Assembly (NCBI RefSeq): GCF_016612995.1
Contig: NZ_JAEOAH010000050.1
Coordinates: 1 to 34,208, forward strand
Source of the DNA: Viridibacillus soli
Lineage (GTDB): Bacteria; Bacillota; Bacilli; Bacillales_A; Planococcaceae
Direction of reading: 5' to 3'
Length of the DNA: 34,208 bases
Below are positions 16,769-25,638 of this stretch, piece after piece. The position numbers were made by a program, and so were the translations under genes. The notes beneath the pieces are model-generated. The model worked only from the letters and a program-made list of their open reading frames with translations. It was not told where the DNA came from and did not search any database. Each line of letters opens with the position of its first letter. Position 1 is the stretch's first letter.

Positions 16769-18121
16769 AGGGTGTCAAAGATATTTTTCTACCCATTTAT
16801 AAACATTGTTTTCAGTAATTCAAATACTTGTAATTTTAAGGATACGCTTCGCTGAAACCAATGTTATTTATTGGCTTTTTAATGCAATATGTAAGGCACC
16901 TTGGATCTCTGCGTAACTTATGATGACGTACCCTCCCATGTCTCTTAGCGTCAGTCGCACTTACCTTCGTTCGGTCTATTCATAAGGCAGAGGCTAGCGA
17001 AGCTCCTTTAGGGACTCGTGGTCGAATGGAAAAAATAATGCGAGCTTCTTCAGTGGCATCCTATTGGTGGTTTGGAGATGCGTTTCTGGCCTTTATGTTG
17101 GCCAGAAGAGTTTTTCACGTAATGTCAATCCCGCTAGTTAAATTAATTAGCGCGGATGATCATATTGTGAAAAGCTACCAATTTAAGAGAAGAGATCTAC
17201 AATTGTGACATCTCCTAGACCAGGAACAGAGTACAAGATTTCATACTCGGAGCTCGTTTGAATCAGATCTGTTAATTGTGTAGAGAGTTTTTCGATTTCT
17301 AGTGTTAATTAGTGATAATGACGAAGGAGTGTGGCGATTTCAAAGCGGGCCATCTGTATCCCTTCTGTCATCCCAATTGATGTAGAAGCGACTTCTACTA
17401 ACTGTTTATCCTTCGGTAGCTGTGGTGATTTCATATCATCTACCGACGGTAAAGAAATAGTAGCTCCTCAGGTGATTTGCCGATAATATCTTGTGAAAAT
17501 GGATTACGCTCAAGTACTGCGAGAGCCATTTTGCCGAATTCCGGAAAGACTTGTGTAAACTCCAACCATTGAATCAGGAGGTTTTTAACAGTACCCAGTT
17601 CCTCTGTTAGTTGCGTTCGAAGTGCAGAGCCAGTGCGTAACTCGGCTTCCACACCTTCTAAAATACTTGGATAAATTAAATCGGCCATCTTTGACGAGTG
17701 CATCTTTGCGGTCGTTTTTCGTTGGTAGATTATCATTTAGCTCTTTAGAACGTTTCACATGCATTGGATTTCTCATGGCGAGCGGAATCCCGTGATTACT
17801 AAAGAAATACGCGAGGTTAAGCCAATAATGACCAGTCAGTTCAATACCCACGATGACTTCTGTCTTTTTCAAATCACACATGACTTGGCAAATACATTGA
17901 TAAAGCTTGTCAAAGTCTTCTTGTGATTGTGTGACTGGGCATGATTTTTGAAGTTCACGCCCGCGATCATTGACAAAGCACGCATAGTGTGTAAGCTTAG
18001 CGATTCCATTCCGACGACAAGTGTTTTTTCAGTGACTTGATTAATTTTTTCATTCGTTTTAGAATACATAATGGAGTCCTCCTTGGTTACTAAGTTAGGG
18101 GTCAATTCGTGTTGACACCCC
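16769..18121 (-). mobile_element. IS110-family insertion sequence, inactivated
   Basis: A DEDD transposase is readable on the minus strand only in pieces: LVVGMESLSLHTMRALSMIA (from about 18085), KTEVIVGIELTGHYWLNLAY, NPMHVKRSKELNDNLPTKND (around 17740), the C-terminal IS116/IS110/IS902 block EILYSVPGLGDVTIVDLFS, stop, IGSFSQYDHPR (around 17200), and AGLTLRE near 17110. At least four frameshifts or stops break it. gggtgtcaa at 16770-16778 is matched by ttgaccacc-type sequence ttgacaccc at 18112-18120, an exact 9-bp inverted pair that probably marks the ends, giving about 1.35 kb, normal for IS110. It lies within the polysaccharide operon without removing any recognisable gene. Confidence 0.82.
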
Positions 18122-18198
18122 GTATCATACCAAGAGGGCTCTTTTTATTTCAAGACCTCGAAAATCCTTCTAACAGAAATGCTCCTTTGTACTCTTTA

Positions 18199-19281
18199 TT
18201 ATTTTAAATTCTCTTTATACAATTGAATATACTTTGCAACAGTGTGCTCTATTGTAAATTTTTTGATTTTTTTAGAGTAATCTTTATTATAAATACCTCG
18301 TGAAATTATTCGCTGTATTTTCTGAGCTAATACTTTTTCATTCCCAGCCTCAAATACTTCTCCACCTACTTCTTGAACAACTTCTCTTAATCCGGGAATA
18401 TCAGAAGCAAGGACAGGTAATCCAGAAGCCATCGCCTCTACAGTAACAAGCCCAAACCCTTCATATTTAGAAGAGAGGACGAAAACATCTACTGACTTCA
18501 TAATATTAGGGACATCTGATCGACTACCTAAAAAGTGAATATTTTGTTCACTGTATTTCTTTGCATAAGCTTTTACTGAAGCAAAGTATTCGCCTTCTCC
18601 AACAAAAAGTATATGATAATGACTTGGTAGTAATTCACTTGCCCTGATTAACGTTTCTGGATCTTTTTGTTCGCGCATTGCAGCAACCATTAGAATAATC
18701 TTATCATTATCCTGAATATCACTTATTATTAAATTCCTATCTATAGGGGTAGCCTCTTCATATTGTTTAAAATCGATACCATTTTCTATAACAATAATCT
18801 TACTATAGGTTTCTGGTAGATATCGAGATAAGTTATCCTTAGTTGCGGTTGATATTGCAATAATTTGGTCATATTGCTTGTACATCCATCGATCCAATAA
18901 AAATAATACCTTCATGTCACGCCTTTTATTACTTGTGCTATGCTCAGTTGTAATAAGAGGTATTTTACGAAAACATAATTTTGATGCTATAGAAGTGAAT
19001 AACTGCGGAGCAAATAGATGAGTGTGTATGATATTATATTCTTTATTTTTTATGATACTTTTTATAAATACTATATTTTTGAAACTATAAATCTTTTCAC
19101 TTGAACTATAATGAATTTTCACATTTAGCTTTGCTAATTTATCGCCAAAAAAATTATTTTTTTTAGTTAATACAACCACTTCACAATTTATTTCTCGCTG
19201 TTGCATTTCTCTTATTATGTCTACTAACATTTTTTCGGCTCCACCGCTAGATAATGTTGAGATAATATGAAGAATTCTCAT
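18199..19281 (-). CDS. Family 4 glycosyltransferase, 360 aa
   Basis: GT-B glycosyltransferase resembling EpsF and capsule transferases. MRILHIISTLSSGGAEKMLV is the classic GT4 opening; IIHTHLFAPQLF, TTEHSTSNKRR and IVIENGIDFKQYEE follow in the acceptor half; the donor half has MVAAMREQKDPETLIRASEL, FLGSRSDVPNIMKSVDVFVL and the E-x7-E motif (SSKYEGFGLVTVEAMASGLP). Full length, no TM. It begins three bases after the GT2 stop with AAGGAAAG as ribosome site. It is the last gene before the IS110 remnant. Sugar specificity unknown. Confidence 0.92.
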   Translation of the reverse strand: MRILHIISTLSSGGAEKMLVDIIREMQQREINCEVVVLTKKNNFFGDKLAKLNVKIHYSSSEKIYSFKNIVFIKSIIKNKEYNIIHTHLFAPQLFTSIASKLCFRKIPLITTEHSTSNKRRDMKVLFLLDRWMYKQYDQIIAISTATKDNLSRYLPETYSKIIVIENGIDFKQYEEATPIDRNLIISDIQDNDKIILMVAAMREQKDPETLIRASELLPSHYHILFVGEGEYFASVKAYAKKYSEQNIHFLGSRSDVPNIMKSVDVFVLSSKYEGFGLVTVEAMASGLPVLASDIPGLREVVQEVGGEVFEAGNEKVLAQKIQRIISRGIYNKDYSKKIKKFTIEHTVAKYIQLYKENLK

Positions 19282-19283
19282 AT

Positions 19284-20195
19284 TTAAACACTTTCCTTCT
19301 CATTATTTTTTCTATATAAATTAAATAATTTTATTAAGACCTTGTTTGGAATAAAAAACAATGTTATCAATGCAATATACTTTTTAGATATTCGAAGTAT
19401 CTCTCCTAAATAATAAAGGGCTTTTTTCTTTTGAGTAGATAATAATAGATATGTAATTGCTCCAACATACTTTTTCACTAAAAACTTTTCATTATTTGAC
19501 GCTAAAATTTCTTTACTAAACTTCGTAATTATATCAATTTGATACTCTGCAAATAAATTAGCATGTTCTACTTGTCTATTTGTATTTGTTAATCGTTCAG
19601 GTGAATCCCCCATCACTTGGACAATGCTATTATTAATAATCGGAAATCCAAAATCGATAGCAATTTGATACCATAATAATGACTCTGAGCCTATTTTAGT
19701 TGTCGGAAATAAATAATACCCATCAAAAAGATCTTTACGTATCAAATGAATTACATCTCCTATGATAAAATCACTTATCATTTCTGAAAAAGAGTATACA
19801 TGATAATATTTTTTATACTTTACAATAGTATTTGAACTTAAAAAGTTAAATACAGGGTATTTTAAATCCTTGTTATTTAATAAAAAATTATTAATAGCGA
19901 TAAATGATTCGTTTACAAAAATATCGTCATCGTCCATTATCACCACGTATTTATTAATGGCTTCTTTAATACCTCTATTACGTGCAGCTCCAGGGCCTTC
20001 ATTTCTATTTTGATAAAAATATTTAACATTTGAGTACTCCATCATTATTTCATCTTGATAGGAAGGTTTAGAATGATCATCTACAACAATAATTTCGTAA
20101 TTACTGTAATTCTGGTTTAATATAGAAGCTAGGCATCTCTTTAGCATTTTTGGTCTATTGTATGTCGTTATCACAATGCTTAATGAATTCTCCAT
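19284..20195 (-). CDS. Family 2 glycosyltransferase, 303 aa
   Basis: GT-A inverting glycosyltransferase: LSIVITTYNRPKMLKRCLAS, NYEIIVVDDHSKPSYQDE, GPGAARNRGI, and the metal-binding DxD-type motif in YVVIMDDDDIF near residue 92. A hydrophobic C-terminal stretch (YIALITLFFIPNKVLI) suggests membrane association. AGGAGGT five bases before the ATG. It sits between the polymerase gene (33 bases upstream) and a GT4 gene (three bases downstream). The AT-rich, Lys/Asn/Ile-rich coding of this gene, the polymerase and the flippase is more extreme than that of the flanking conserved eps genes, as usual for serotype-specific inserts. Confidence 0.9.
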   Translation of the reverse strand: MENSLSIVITTYNRPKMLKRCLASILNQNYSNYEIIVVDDHSKPSYQDEIMMEYSNVKYFYQNRNEGPGAARNRGIKEAINKYVVIMDDDDIFVNESFIAINNFLLNNKDLKYPVFNFLSSNTIVKYKKYYHVYSFSEMISDFIIGDVIHLIRKDLFDGYYLFPTTKIGSESLLWYQIAIDFGFPIINNSIVQVMGDSPERLTNTNRQVEHANLFAEYQIDIITKFSKEILASNNEKFLVKKYVGAITYLLLSTQKKKALYYLGEILRISKKYIALITLFFIPNKVLIKLFNLYRKNNEKESV

Positions 20196-20228
20196 AATAC
20201 CTCCTAATTTTCTTCCTACAGGTTACAA

Positions 20229-21437
20229 CTAAACAATAGGTTTTCTATAAAAGTGATAATACGCTGCTAACGGAATTATTAATATTATCCATTCAGATAA
20301 TTCAGTGCTATAAGGGTGAAAAAATCCATTTAATCCAACATAGCATAACATTAAAATGGAGCTACAAATAATAACACAATCCATAGTACTGCCTTCTATT
20401 TGAATCCTTTTCATTATATTCGGAATAGAAAATAGCCATATAAAATAGATAGAGACTATACCTAATAAACCCAGAATCCCGTAATCTCCCCATATTTGCA
20501 AATACGTATTATGTACAACCATGCTACTATTATCTGCATAAACCCCAACAGTAGTAAATGAACCAGTCCCTATGAAAGGATTAGCCGATATTTTTTCAAG
20601 TGCAGATAAAAGCATCATATACCTAGCTGGATCTATCATATCTAAACCATTAGCTAAAGAGCCGGCATTTATTAACTTTAAAGCACTGCTTCCTATTCGT
20701 GAATTCACCATAAATGGTAACATTATCATTAAAGTAATTACAAATACAAAACAACCTACAAAAGGAATTACTACAGATTTTATCTTATTTTTTTTATTTA
20801 CAAGAAAATAGAAAATAGGAATACAGAATGTGGTTATAAATATCAGCAACATTCCTGTTCTAGATCCATCCATATAAACTATAAAAATACTAAGAATTAG
20901 AAGTATAGAAGAACGGATTTTATTACTAATTTTCAAATAAAGCATAGCAGTTATATTCAAGTAAAATCCACAAGCACCTATTTTAACTAATGATCCTGGA
21001 AATGCTAATAATGTTCCCCAACGACCATCACTAGTTAAAATTTGAGCTAATGGATAAATCCCTAAAGATCCTACTATTAATAATAGTGAATTGACAATTA
21101 CTGCTAAATTAAAGATATTGAAAATGTCTTTCCAATTCAATGTATTATAATGTACAAAATAATACAGTGTTATAAATATAGTAATAAATTTTATTATTTG
21201 AACTATTGTTTCATAGCTTGGTATATTTATTAGACTCAGAAAACAGCCTAGTAAGAATACAGTAAAGATTATTCCTAGAAAAGGGCTAAAAATTAACCCT
21301 TTTTTAAAAAAATCCTTTAACATGAATGGTGCTATTAAAATAATCCATGCTACCCAATGTATATAAGGAAACAAAGTCACCTTTAAATCAGCAAATAATG
21401 CTAAAAGAATAAATAATAATATAAATGCTTTTCTCAT
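20229..21437 (-). CDS. Wzy-like O-antigen/exopolysaccharide polymerase, 402 aa
   Basis: Polytopic membrane protein with about ten to twelve predicted TM segments and a large external loop near residues 240-305. The Wzy_C-type motif VVHNTYLQIWGDYGILGLLG follows the loop, and GTGSFTTVG precedes it, as in O-antigen polymerases and ligases. It most likely joins lipid-linked repeat units outside the membrane. GAGAGGAGTTTAG-ATG gives a good start. It lies between flippase and GT2 in the variable centre of the locus. A second Wzy_C protein is encoded upstream (25622-27166), so one of the two may be a ligase. Confidence 0.88.
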   Translation of the reverse strand: MRKAFILLFILLALFADLKVTLFPYIHWVAWIILIAPFMLKDFFKKGLIFSPFLGIIFTVFLLGCFLSLINIPSYETIVQIIKFITIFITLYYFVHYNTLNWKDIFNIFNLAVIVNSLLLIVGSLGIYPLAQILTSDGRWGTLLAFPGSLVKIGACGFYLNITAMLYLKISNKIRSSILLILSIFIVYMDGSRTGMLLIFITTFCIPIFYFLVNKKNKIKSVVIPFVGCFVFVITLMIMLPFMVNSRIGSSALKLINAGSLANGLDMIDPARYMMLLSALEKISANPFIGTGSFTTVGVYADNSSMVVHNTYLQIWGDYGILGLLGIVSIYFIWLFSIPNIMKRIQIEGSTMDCVIICSSILMLCYVGLNGFFHPYSTELSEWIILIIPLAAYYHFYRKPIV

Positions 21438-21454
21438 CTAAACTCCTCTCTAAA

Positions 21455-22804
21455 TTACATTAGAATCAAAACCCCTATTATCAATACAACAAAAACATTT
21501 AGTAACAGGCTTAAAATGAATTTACTTCTCTTAATTTCCTTTATAGCTAGTATATCCATAACAAAACTATATATTAATTGACTGACTACCCACGATATAC
21601 CAATTGCAGTAAGTCCATAAGTTTCTATCGTCATATGAAATGTAATATATATTAGTACTAGTGCAAGAAGGCTTGTAACAATAACCTGTCTTAGTTTAGA
21701 ATCTGCTTGTAAAAATTCATAACTTAAATTTGTATGTGCATTTAAGCATGCTCCGTATAGCAATAAAAAAAATAAATCCATATTTTTAATGAGCAGTACG
21801 TTAGGTAAGTTCGGTAATATATAGAAAACTGATAAGAAAAAGAAGTTATATAGTATCCAACTCAGGTTATTAATAACCATTAATTTAGGTAGTAATAAGT
21901 CTTTTCCTTGTTCCTTTGTCAATAATGAGGAAAATCTTGGGAATATCACTAGACCTAAACTATTCGAAAAAAACCAAATTTTTGTTGCTAAATCAAATGT
22001 TGACTTATATATACCTAGCTCTTCAATAGAAAAATTTTTATTAACCAAATATGTTCCTATTGAAATTATTGTTATCTGTGTTAATTGTGCTGCTGATAAA
22101 AAAATGGACTGGCTAATTATCTTTTTAAACTCACCTTTTTTATATAAAGGTTTCCATGACTTACCTGGTAACTTTTCTAAATACTTTCTAGCATAATATA
22201 TGTCGACTATTCTTCTTAAAAGCATTACTAAAATAACAAATATTACTGATTTAATAAATATTACAGCTAGTATTAGGCTTAAATTCTTAGACAATCCAGA
22301 AAAAAGGTTGAACTTGGATATTTTATAGAAATTCTCTTTTCCTGTAGTATAAGTTACTTGAATAGTAGTCGGGATTGATAATAAATAATCTATAGCAGCT
22401 AGTATAACCATAACCCCTACTAGATTATGATTATCCGTAGGAAAAATAAAATTCGGCACTACATATACAAGTATCGGAGTAATTCCCATTAAAATGAACG
22501 TTATTCTAATGTAAATACTAACAGCCGTACGCACATTCTTTTCCTGTTCTTGTTCAATATTTGTTTGCGCTATAGTCCGCGTGAAATATTTTGCAACACC
22601 CATCTCAATAAAATAAATATACGAAGATAAAATTATGAAAATAGAATATATTCCATATCCCTCAGCACCTAATGATTTTAGTGCTATTGGTATAAAGGCA
22701 ATTCCCGCAAATCCGTTGATTAAATTAACACTATAAACATATAGTAAATTCTTCTTTATACTACTCATTTCATTATTATCCTTCTGAATTTTTACAGTCT
22801 CCAT
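21455..22804 (-). CDS. Wzx-type polysaccharide flippase, 449 aa
   Basis: MOP-superfamily exporter: about 12-14 hydrophobic segments in the spacing typical of Wzx/RfbX, starting KKNLLYVYSVNLINGFAGIA, with KSLGAEGYGIYSIFIILSSY after the first helix. It would flip the undecaprenyl-linked repeat unit. The ATG at 22804 has almost no ribosome site; the in-frame ATG at 22768 (MSSIKKNLL) follows AGAAGGAT and may be the real start, shortening the protein by 12 residues. Placed 63 bases after the dehydratase gene and 17 before the polymerase. Confidence 0.92.
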   Translation of the reverse strand: METVKIQKDNNEMSSIKKNLLYVYSVNLINGFAGIAFIPIALKSLGAEGYGIYSIFIILSSYIYFIEMGVAKYFTRTIAQTNIEQEQEKNVRTAVSIYIRITFILMGITPILVYVVPNFIFPTDNHNLVGVMVILAAIDYLLSIPTTIQVTYTTGKENFYKISKFNLFSGLSKNLSLILAVIFIKSVIFVILVMLLRRIVDIYYARKYLEKLPGKSWKPLYKKGEFKKIISQSIFLSAAQLTQITIISIGTYLVNKNFSIEELGIYKSTFDLATKIWFFSNSLGLVIFPRFSSLLTKEQGKDLLLPKLMVINNLSWILYNFFFLSVFYILPNLPNVLLIKNMDLFFLLLYGACLNAHTNLSYEFLQADSKLRQVIVTSLLALVLIYITFHMTIETYGLTAIGISWVVSQLIYSFVMDILAIKEIKRSKFILSLLLNVFVVLIIGVLILM

Positions 22805-22867
22805 TATTTAAATGCACATGTCGCGGATTGAAGACTAAATTTCTTATATTCCCTATTCAACTCTATA

Positions 22868-24679
22868 TTAGTTAACTAATACCTTCTTCTTATTCGCGAC
22901 ATCTATTAGAATCTTACTAATCTCAGCTTCTGATAATGAAGGGACTTTGCCCAAAATGTTGTACAGTTCTTTTTTTGAGATAGGTGTTGCTTTCCCCATA
23001 TAAATTTTTGGATATACTTTATCCTTTTGGACTTCGTTTTCACTTAATAATTCCTCATACAACTTCTCACCTGGTCTCATACCTGTATATTCGATTTTTA
23101 TCTCATTTTCTGTATAGCCAGATAACTTTATAAGATTTCGGGCAAGGTCTACTATTTTCACCGGTTCCCCCATATCCAATACAAATACTTCCCCCTCATT
23201 GGCAAGCGTTCCAGCTTGAATAACTAATCTCGATGCTTCTGGAATCGTCATAAAGTACCGTGTCATCCGTTCATCTGTTACAGTAACTGGACCAACTTTA
23301 GCAATTTGCTTTTTGAATAACGGAATAACTGAGCCACGTGAGCCAAGTACATTACCAAAGCGTACTGCTGCGAATTTCGTGTTGCTTTCTTTCGCTAAAT
23401 TTTGTACAATCATTTCTGCAAAACGCTTTGTTGCCCCCATGACATTCGGAGGATTAACCGCTTTATCTGTAGAAATCATGACAAAGTATTCTACTCCAAA
23501 GGCATGTGCAGCCTCTGCAATATTCTTTGTTCCGTAAATATTATTTTTCACGGCCTCCATTGGATTTGCTTCCATTAAAGGTACATGTTTATGTGCTGCT
23601 GCATGATAAATAACATCTGGCTGATACTGAGAAACAACATCGAAAATACGCTCACGATCTTGAACATCAGCAATCGTGGGTATTATTTCGATTTTTCCTT
23701 TATAGCTATTCATAAGCTCCATATGAATGTTATAAATAGAATTTTCACCATGGCCTAATAAAACAAGTTTCTTTGGATTAAAATTACACACTTGTCGACA
23801 AATTTCAGAGCCAATAGATCCACCAGCACCTGTAATTAAAATTGTTTTATCTGACAGTTTACTAGCAATCGCGGCCATATCTAACTTCACAGGTTCACGA
23901 CCAAGTAAGTCTTCAATATTAACATCGCGCATATCTGCAACAGATACTTTTCCTGTCATGATATCTTCAATTTTCGGCATAATTTTTACGTTTACTTTCG
24001 TTTGACTACAGCGTTCGTAAATATCACGTATTCCTTGCTTGTTTAATGAAGGAATTGCAATAATAATTTGCTCGATGTCATATTTATGCACAAGCTTTTC
24101 TATGTCTGTACTTTTACCTAATATCGTCACTCCATTTACTTTTAAGTTCTGCTTATAAAAATCATCATCAACGAAACCTATTGGACATAACTCAGGATTC
24201 GTCGCATGGGTCATACTTCGTGCTAACATTGTTCCAGCCTGCCCCGCTCCAACAATTAAAACTTTCTGTAAGTTCATAGGCTGCTGAAAGGATTCTTTGT
24301 CATGCATGAGACGCAGCAAAAAACGCGATCCTCCAATCATGATAATATGGAGCATCCACGTCACAGCCATCACACGGAAATAAATATCTTTATTGATGAC
24401 ATACTGTATCAAACTCGCCGTTCCAACTGAAATCGTTACTGCATAACAGATGATTAGCAATTCTCGTACAGATGCTACACTCCACATACGATCATATAAA
24501 TGAAAAAAGTAAGCTGCTATATGATGACTAATCAGCAAAGTAATTGCACTTAATACTATCATTGTGTTGGAATAAACATTCAAGGTAGGATGCAATAAGA
24601 AATAACTCATAAATATAGCAGAAAGGACAATTACAGAGTCTACAATAAAAAATGTGATATAGCGTAGTTGATAGCTCAT
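22868..24679 (-). CDS. epsC: Membrane-bound UDP-GlcNAc 4,6-dehydratase, EpsC/PglF/CapD-like, 603 aa
   Basis: Four N-terminal TM helices (starting YITFFIVDSVIVLSAIFMSY), a first CoA/NAD-binding-like fold (VGAGQAGTMLARSM), then the catalytic SDR domain with ITGAGGSIGSEICRQ, HAAAHKHVPLMEANP and STDKAVNPPNVMGATKR, where PglF-type enzymes keep Met-x3-Lys rather than Tyr-x3-Lys. It oxidises and dehydrates UDP-GlcNAc to the 4-keto-6-deoxy sugar, the substrate for EpsN and EpsM encoded further down. Start at ATG 24679 (MSYQLRYITF), which follows AGAGGG; an upstream ATG at 24730 would overlap the wzz gene. Typical length for the family. Confidence 0.94.
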   Translation of the reverse strand: MSYQLRYITFFIVDSVIVLSAIFMSYFLLHPTLNVYSNTMIVLSAITLLISHHIAAYFFHLYDRMWSVASVRELLIICYAVTISVGTASLIQYVINKDIYFRVMAVTWMLHIIMIGGSRFLLRLMHDKESFQQPMNLQKVLIVGAGQAGTMLARSMTHATNPELCPIGFVDDDFYKQNLKVNGVTILGKSTDIEKLVHKYDIEQIIIAIPSLNKQGIRDIYERCSQTKVNVKIMPKIEDIMTGKVSVADMRDVNIEDLLGREPVKLDMAAIASKLSDKTILITGAGGSIGSEICRQVCNFNPKKLVLLGHGENSIYNIHMELMNSYKGKIEIIPTIADVQDRERIFDVVSQYQPDVIYHAAAHKHVPLMEANPMEAVKNNIYGTKNIAEAAHAFGVEYFVMISTDKAVNPPNVMGATKRFAEMIVQNLAKESNTKFAAVRFGNVLGSRGSVIPLFKKQIAKVGPVTVTDERMTRYFMTIPEASRLVIQAGTLANEGEVFVLDMGEPVKIVDLARNLIKLSGYTENEIKIEYTGMRPGEKLYEELLSENEVQKDKVYPKIYMGKATPISKKELYNILGKVPSLSEAEISKILIDVANKKKVLVN

Positions 24680-24702
24680 ATGTGTAACCCTCTTTCTACA
24701 AA

Positions 24703-25638
24703 TTATTCTGCTGTACTTGAATTTCTCCAATATTCTCTAACGAAGATAAAACCGATACTTATCATTAAACCTAAAATTGCAGCAATTGCGATATTTAAGA
24801 TTTTATTTGGTGAGTTCGGACTTTCTGGAAAAGAGGGCTCTACGATTACTCGGACATAAGGATCTATCCTGAAACTATATAAACTCGATTTAACTGACTG
24901 ATAATTAGCTAATATATTTTGATATTCTGTTGTTTTGGCCTCAATTTGTTTTTGGAGTTGCATTAACTGATTATGTAATTTTCCATCTACTTTAGATAAC
25001 ACTTCAATTTGTTTATCTGTTATATCCACTACTACTTGGTTCCCTATCAGTGTTTGTAACACTAGTATTTCAGGTAGTTTATTATTAATGATTAGTCGGT
25101 TATATTGAGCAATCAATAATTCAATTGATTCTGAAATATCCTTTGTTTGAGATGAGTACGTTTTTTCTAACTCTTCAAGTGATACCTTTACGGAATTTCC
25201 CATAGCAACCTTAGTACCTTCAATTAATAATTCCAATTGATCATGTGCCTTTTGAGGAGATTTAGCCTGATATGTTAAATCAATAAGATTCGTATTCACT
25301 TGATTGGTAGCTGAAATATTAGAAATAATAAAGGAATCTTTTAACTTTTCCTTTTCAAAAATTTTTTCCCCTAACGTAGTACTAGTAATACGCTGCGTGA
25401 AAATTGATGGTGTAAATTCAACTGAGACATACTTTTGCTCAGGACTACCATCCCCATTATTCCCCATATCCACATCACTTACTATTTGTATAGTTGCTTT
25501 AGATTCATACTTCTCTGGTAGAACAAACCAACTTACTATACTAGCAAGAATTATCATCGCAATTGTTATACTTGCAATCAGCCATTTCCCTTTTATGATT
25601 GTCTCGATTAACTGTCGTAATTCAATTGTTTCTTCCAT
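24703..25638 (-). CDS. Wzz/EpsA-type polysaccharide co-polymerase, 311 aa
   Basis: Chain-length regulator topology: N-terminal TM (WLIASITIAMIILASIVSWF), an extracytoplasmic coiled-coil-rich middle (QLQKQIEAKTTEYQNILANY) and a C-terminal TM after the proline-rich SFPESPNSPNK segment (ILNIAIAAILGLMISIGFIF). It controls polymer length with the Wzy polymerase. The protein ends soon after TM2 (REYWRNSSTAE), with no kinase domain, and no separate BY-kinase or phosphatase gene is seen in the window. ATG lies 17 bases inside the end of the ligase gene with AAAGGAGAG, so translation is coupled. Confidence 0.92.
   Translation of the reverse strand: MEETIELRQLIETIIKGKWLIASITIAMIILASIVSWFVLPEKYESKATIQIVSDVDMGNNGDGSPEQKYVSVEFTPSIFTQRITSTTLGEKIFEKEKLKDSFIISNISATNQVNTNLIDLTYQAKSPQKAHDQLELLIEGTKVAMGNSVKVSLEELEKTYSSQTKDISESIELLIAQYNRLIINNKLPEILVLQTLIGNQVVVDITDKQIEVLSKVDGKLHNQLMQLQKQIEAKTTEYQNILANYQSVKSSLYSFRIDPYVRVIVEPSFPESPNSPNKILNIAIAAILGLMISIGFIFVREYWRNSSTAE

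Noticed and set aside
17026-17208. 60-codon plus-strand ORF
   Set aside because: It overlaps the C-terminal end of the IS110 transposase remnant read on the minus strand.
20572-20811. 79-codon plus-strand ORF within the polymerase gene
   Set aside because: Antisense shadow without ribosome site; the opposite strand encodes a clear Wzy-like membrane protein.
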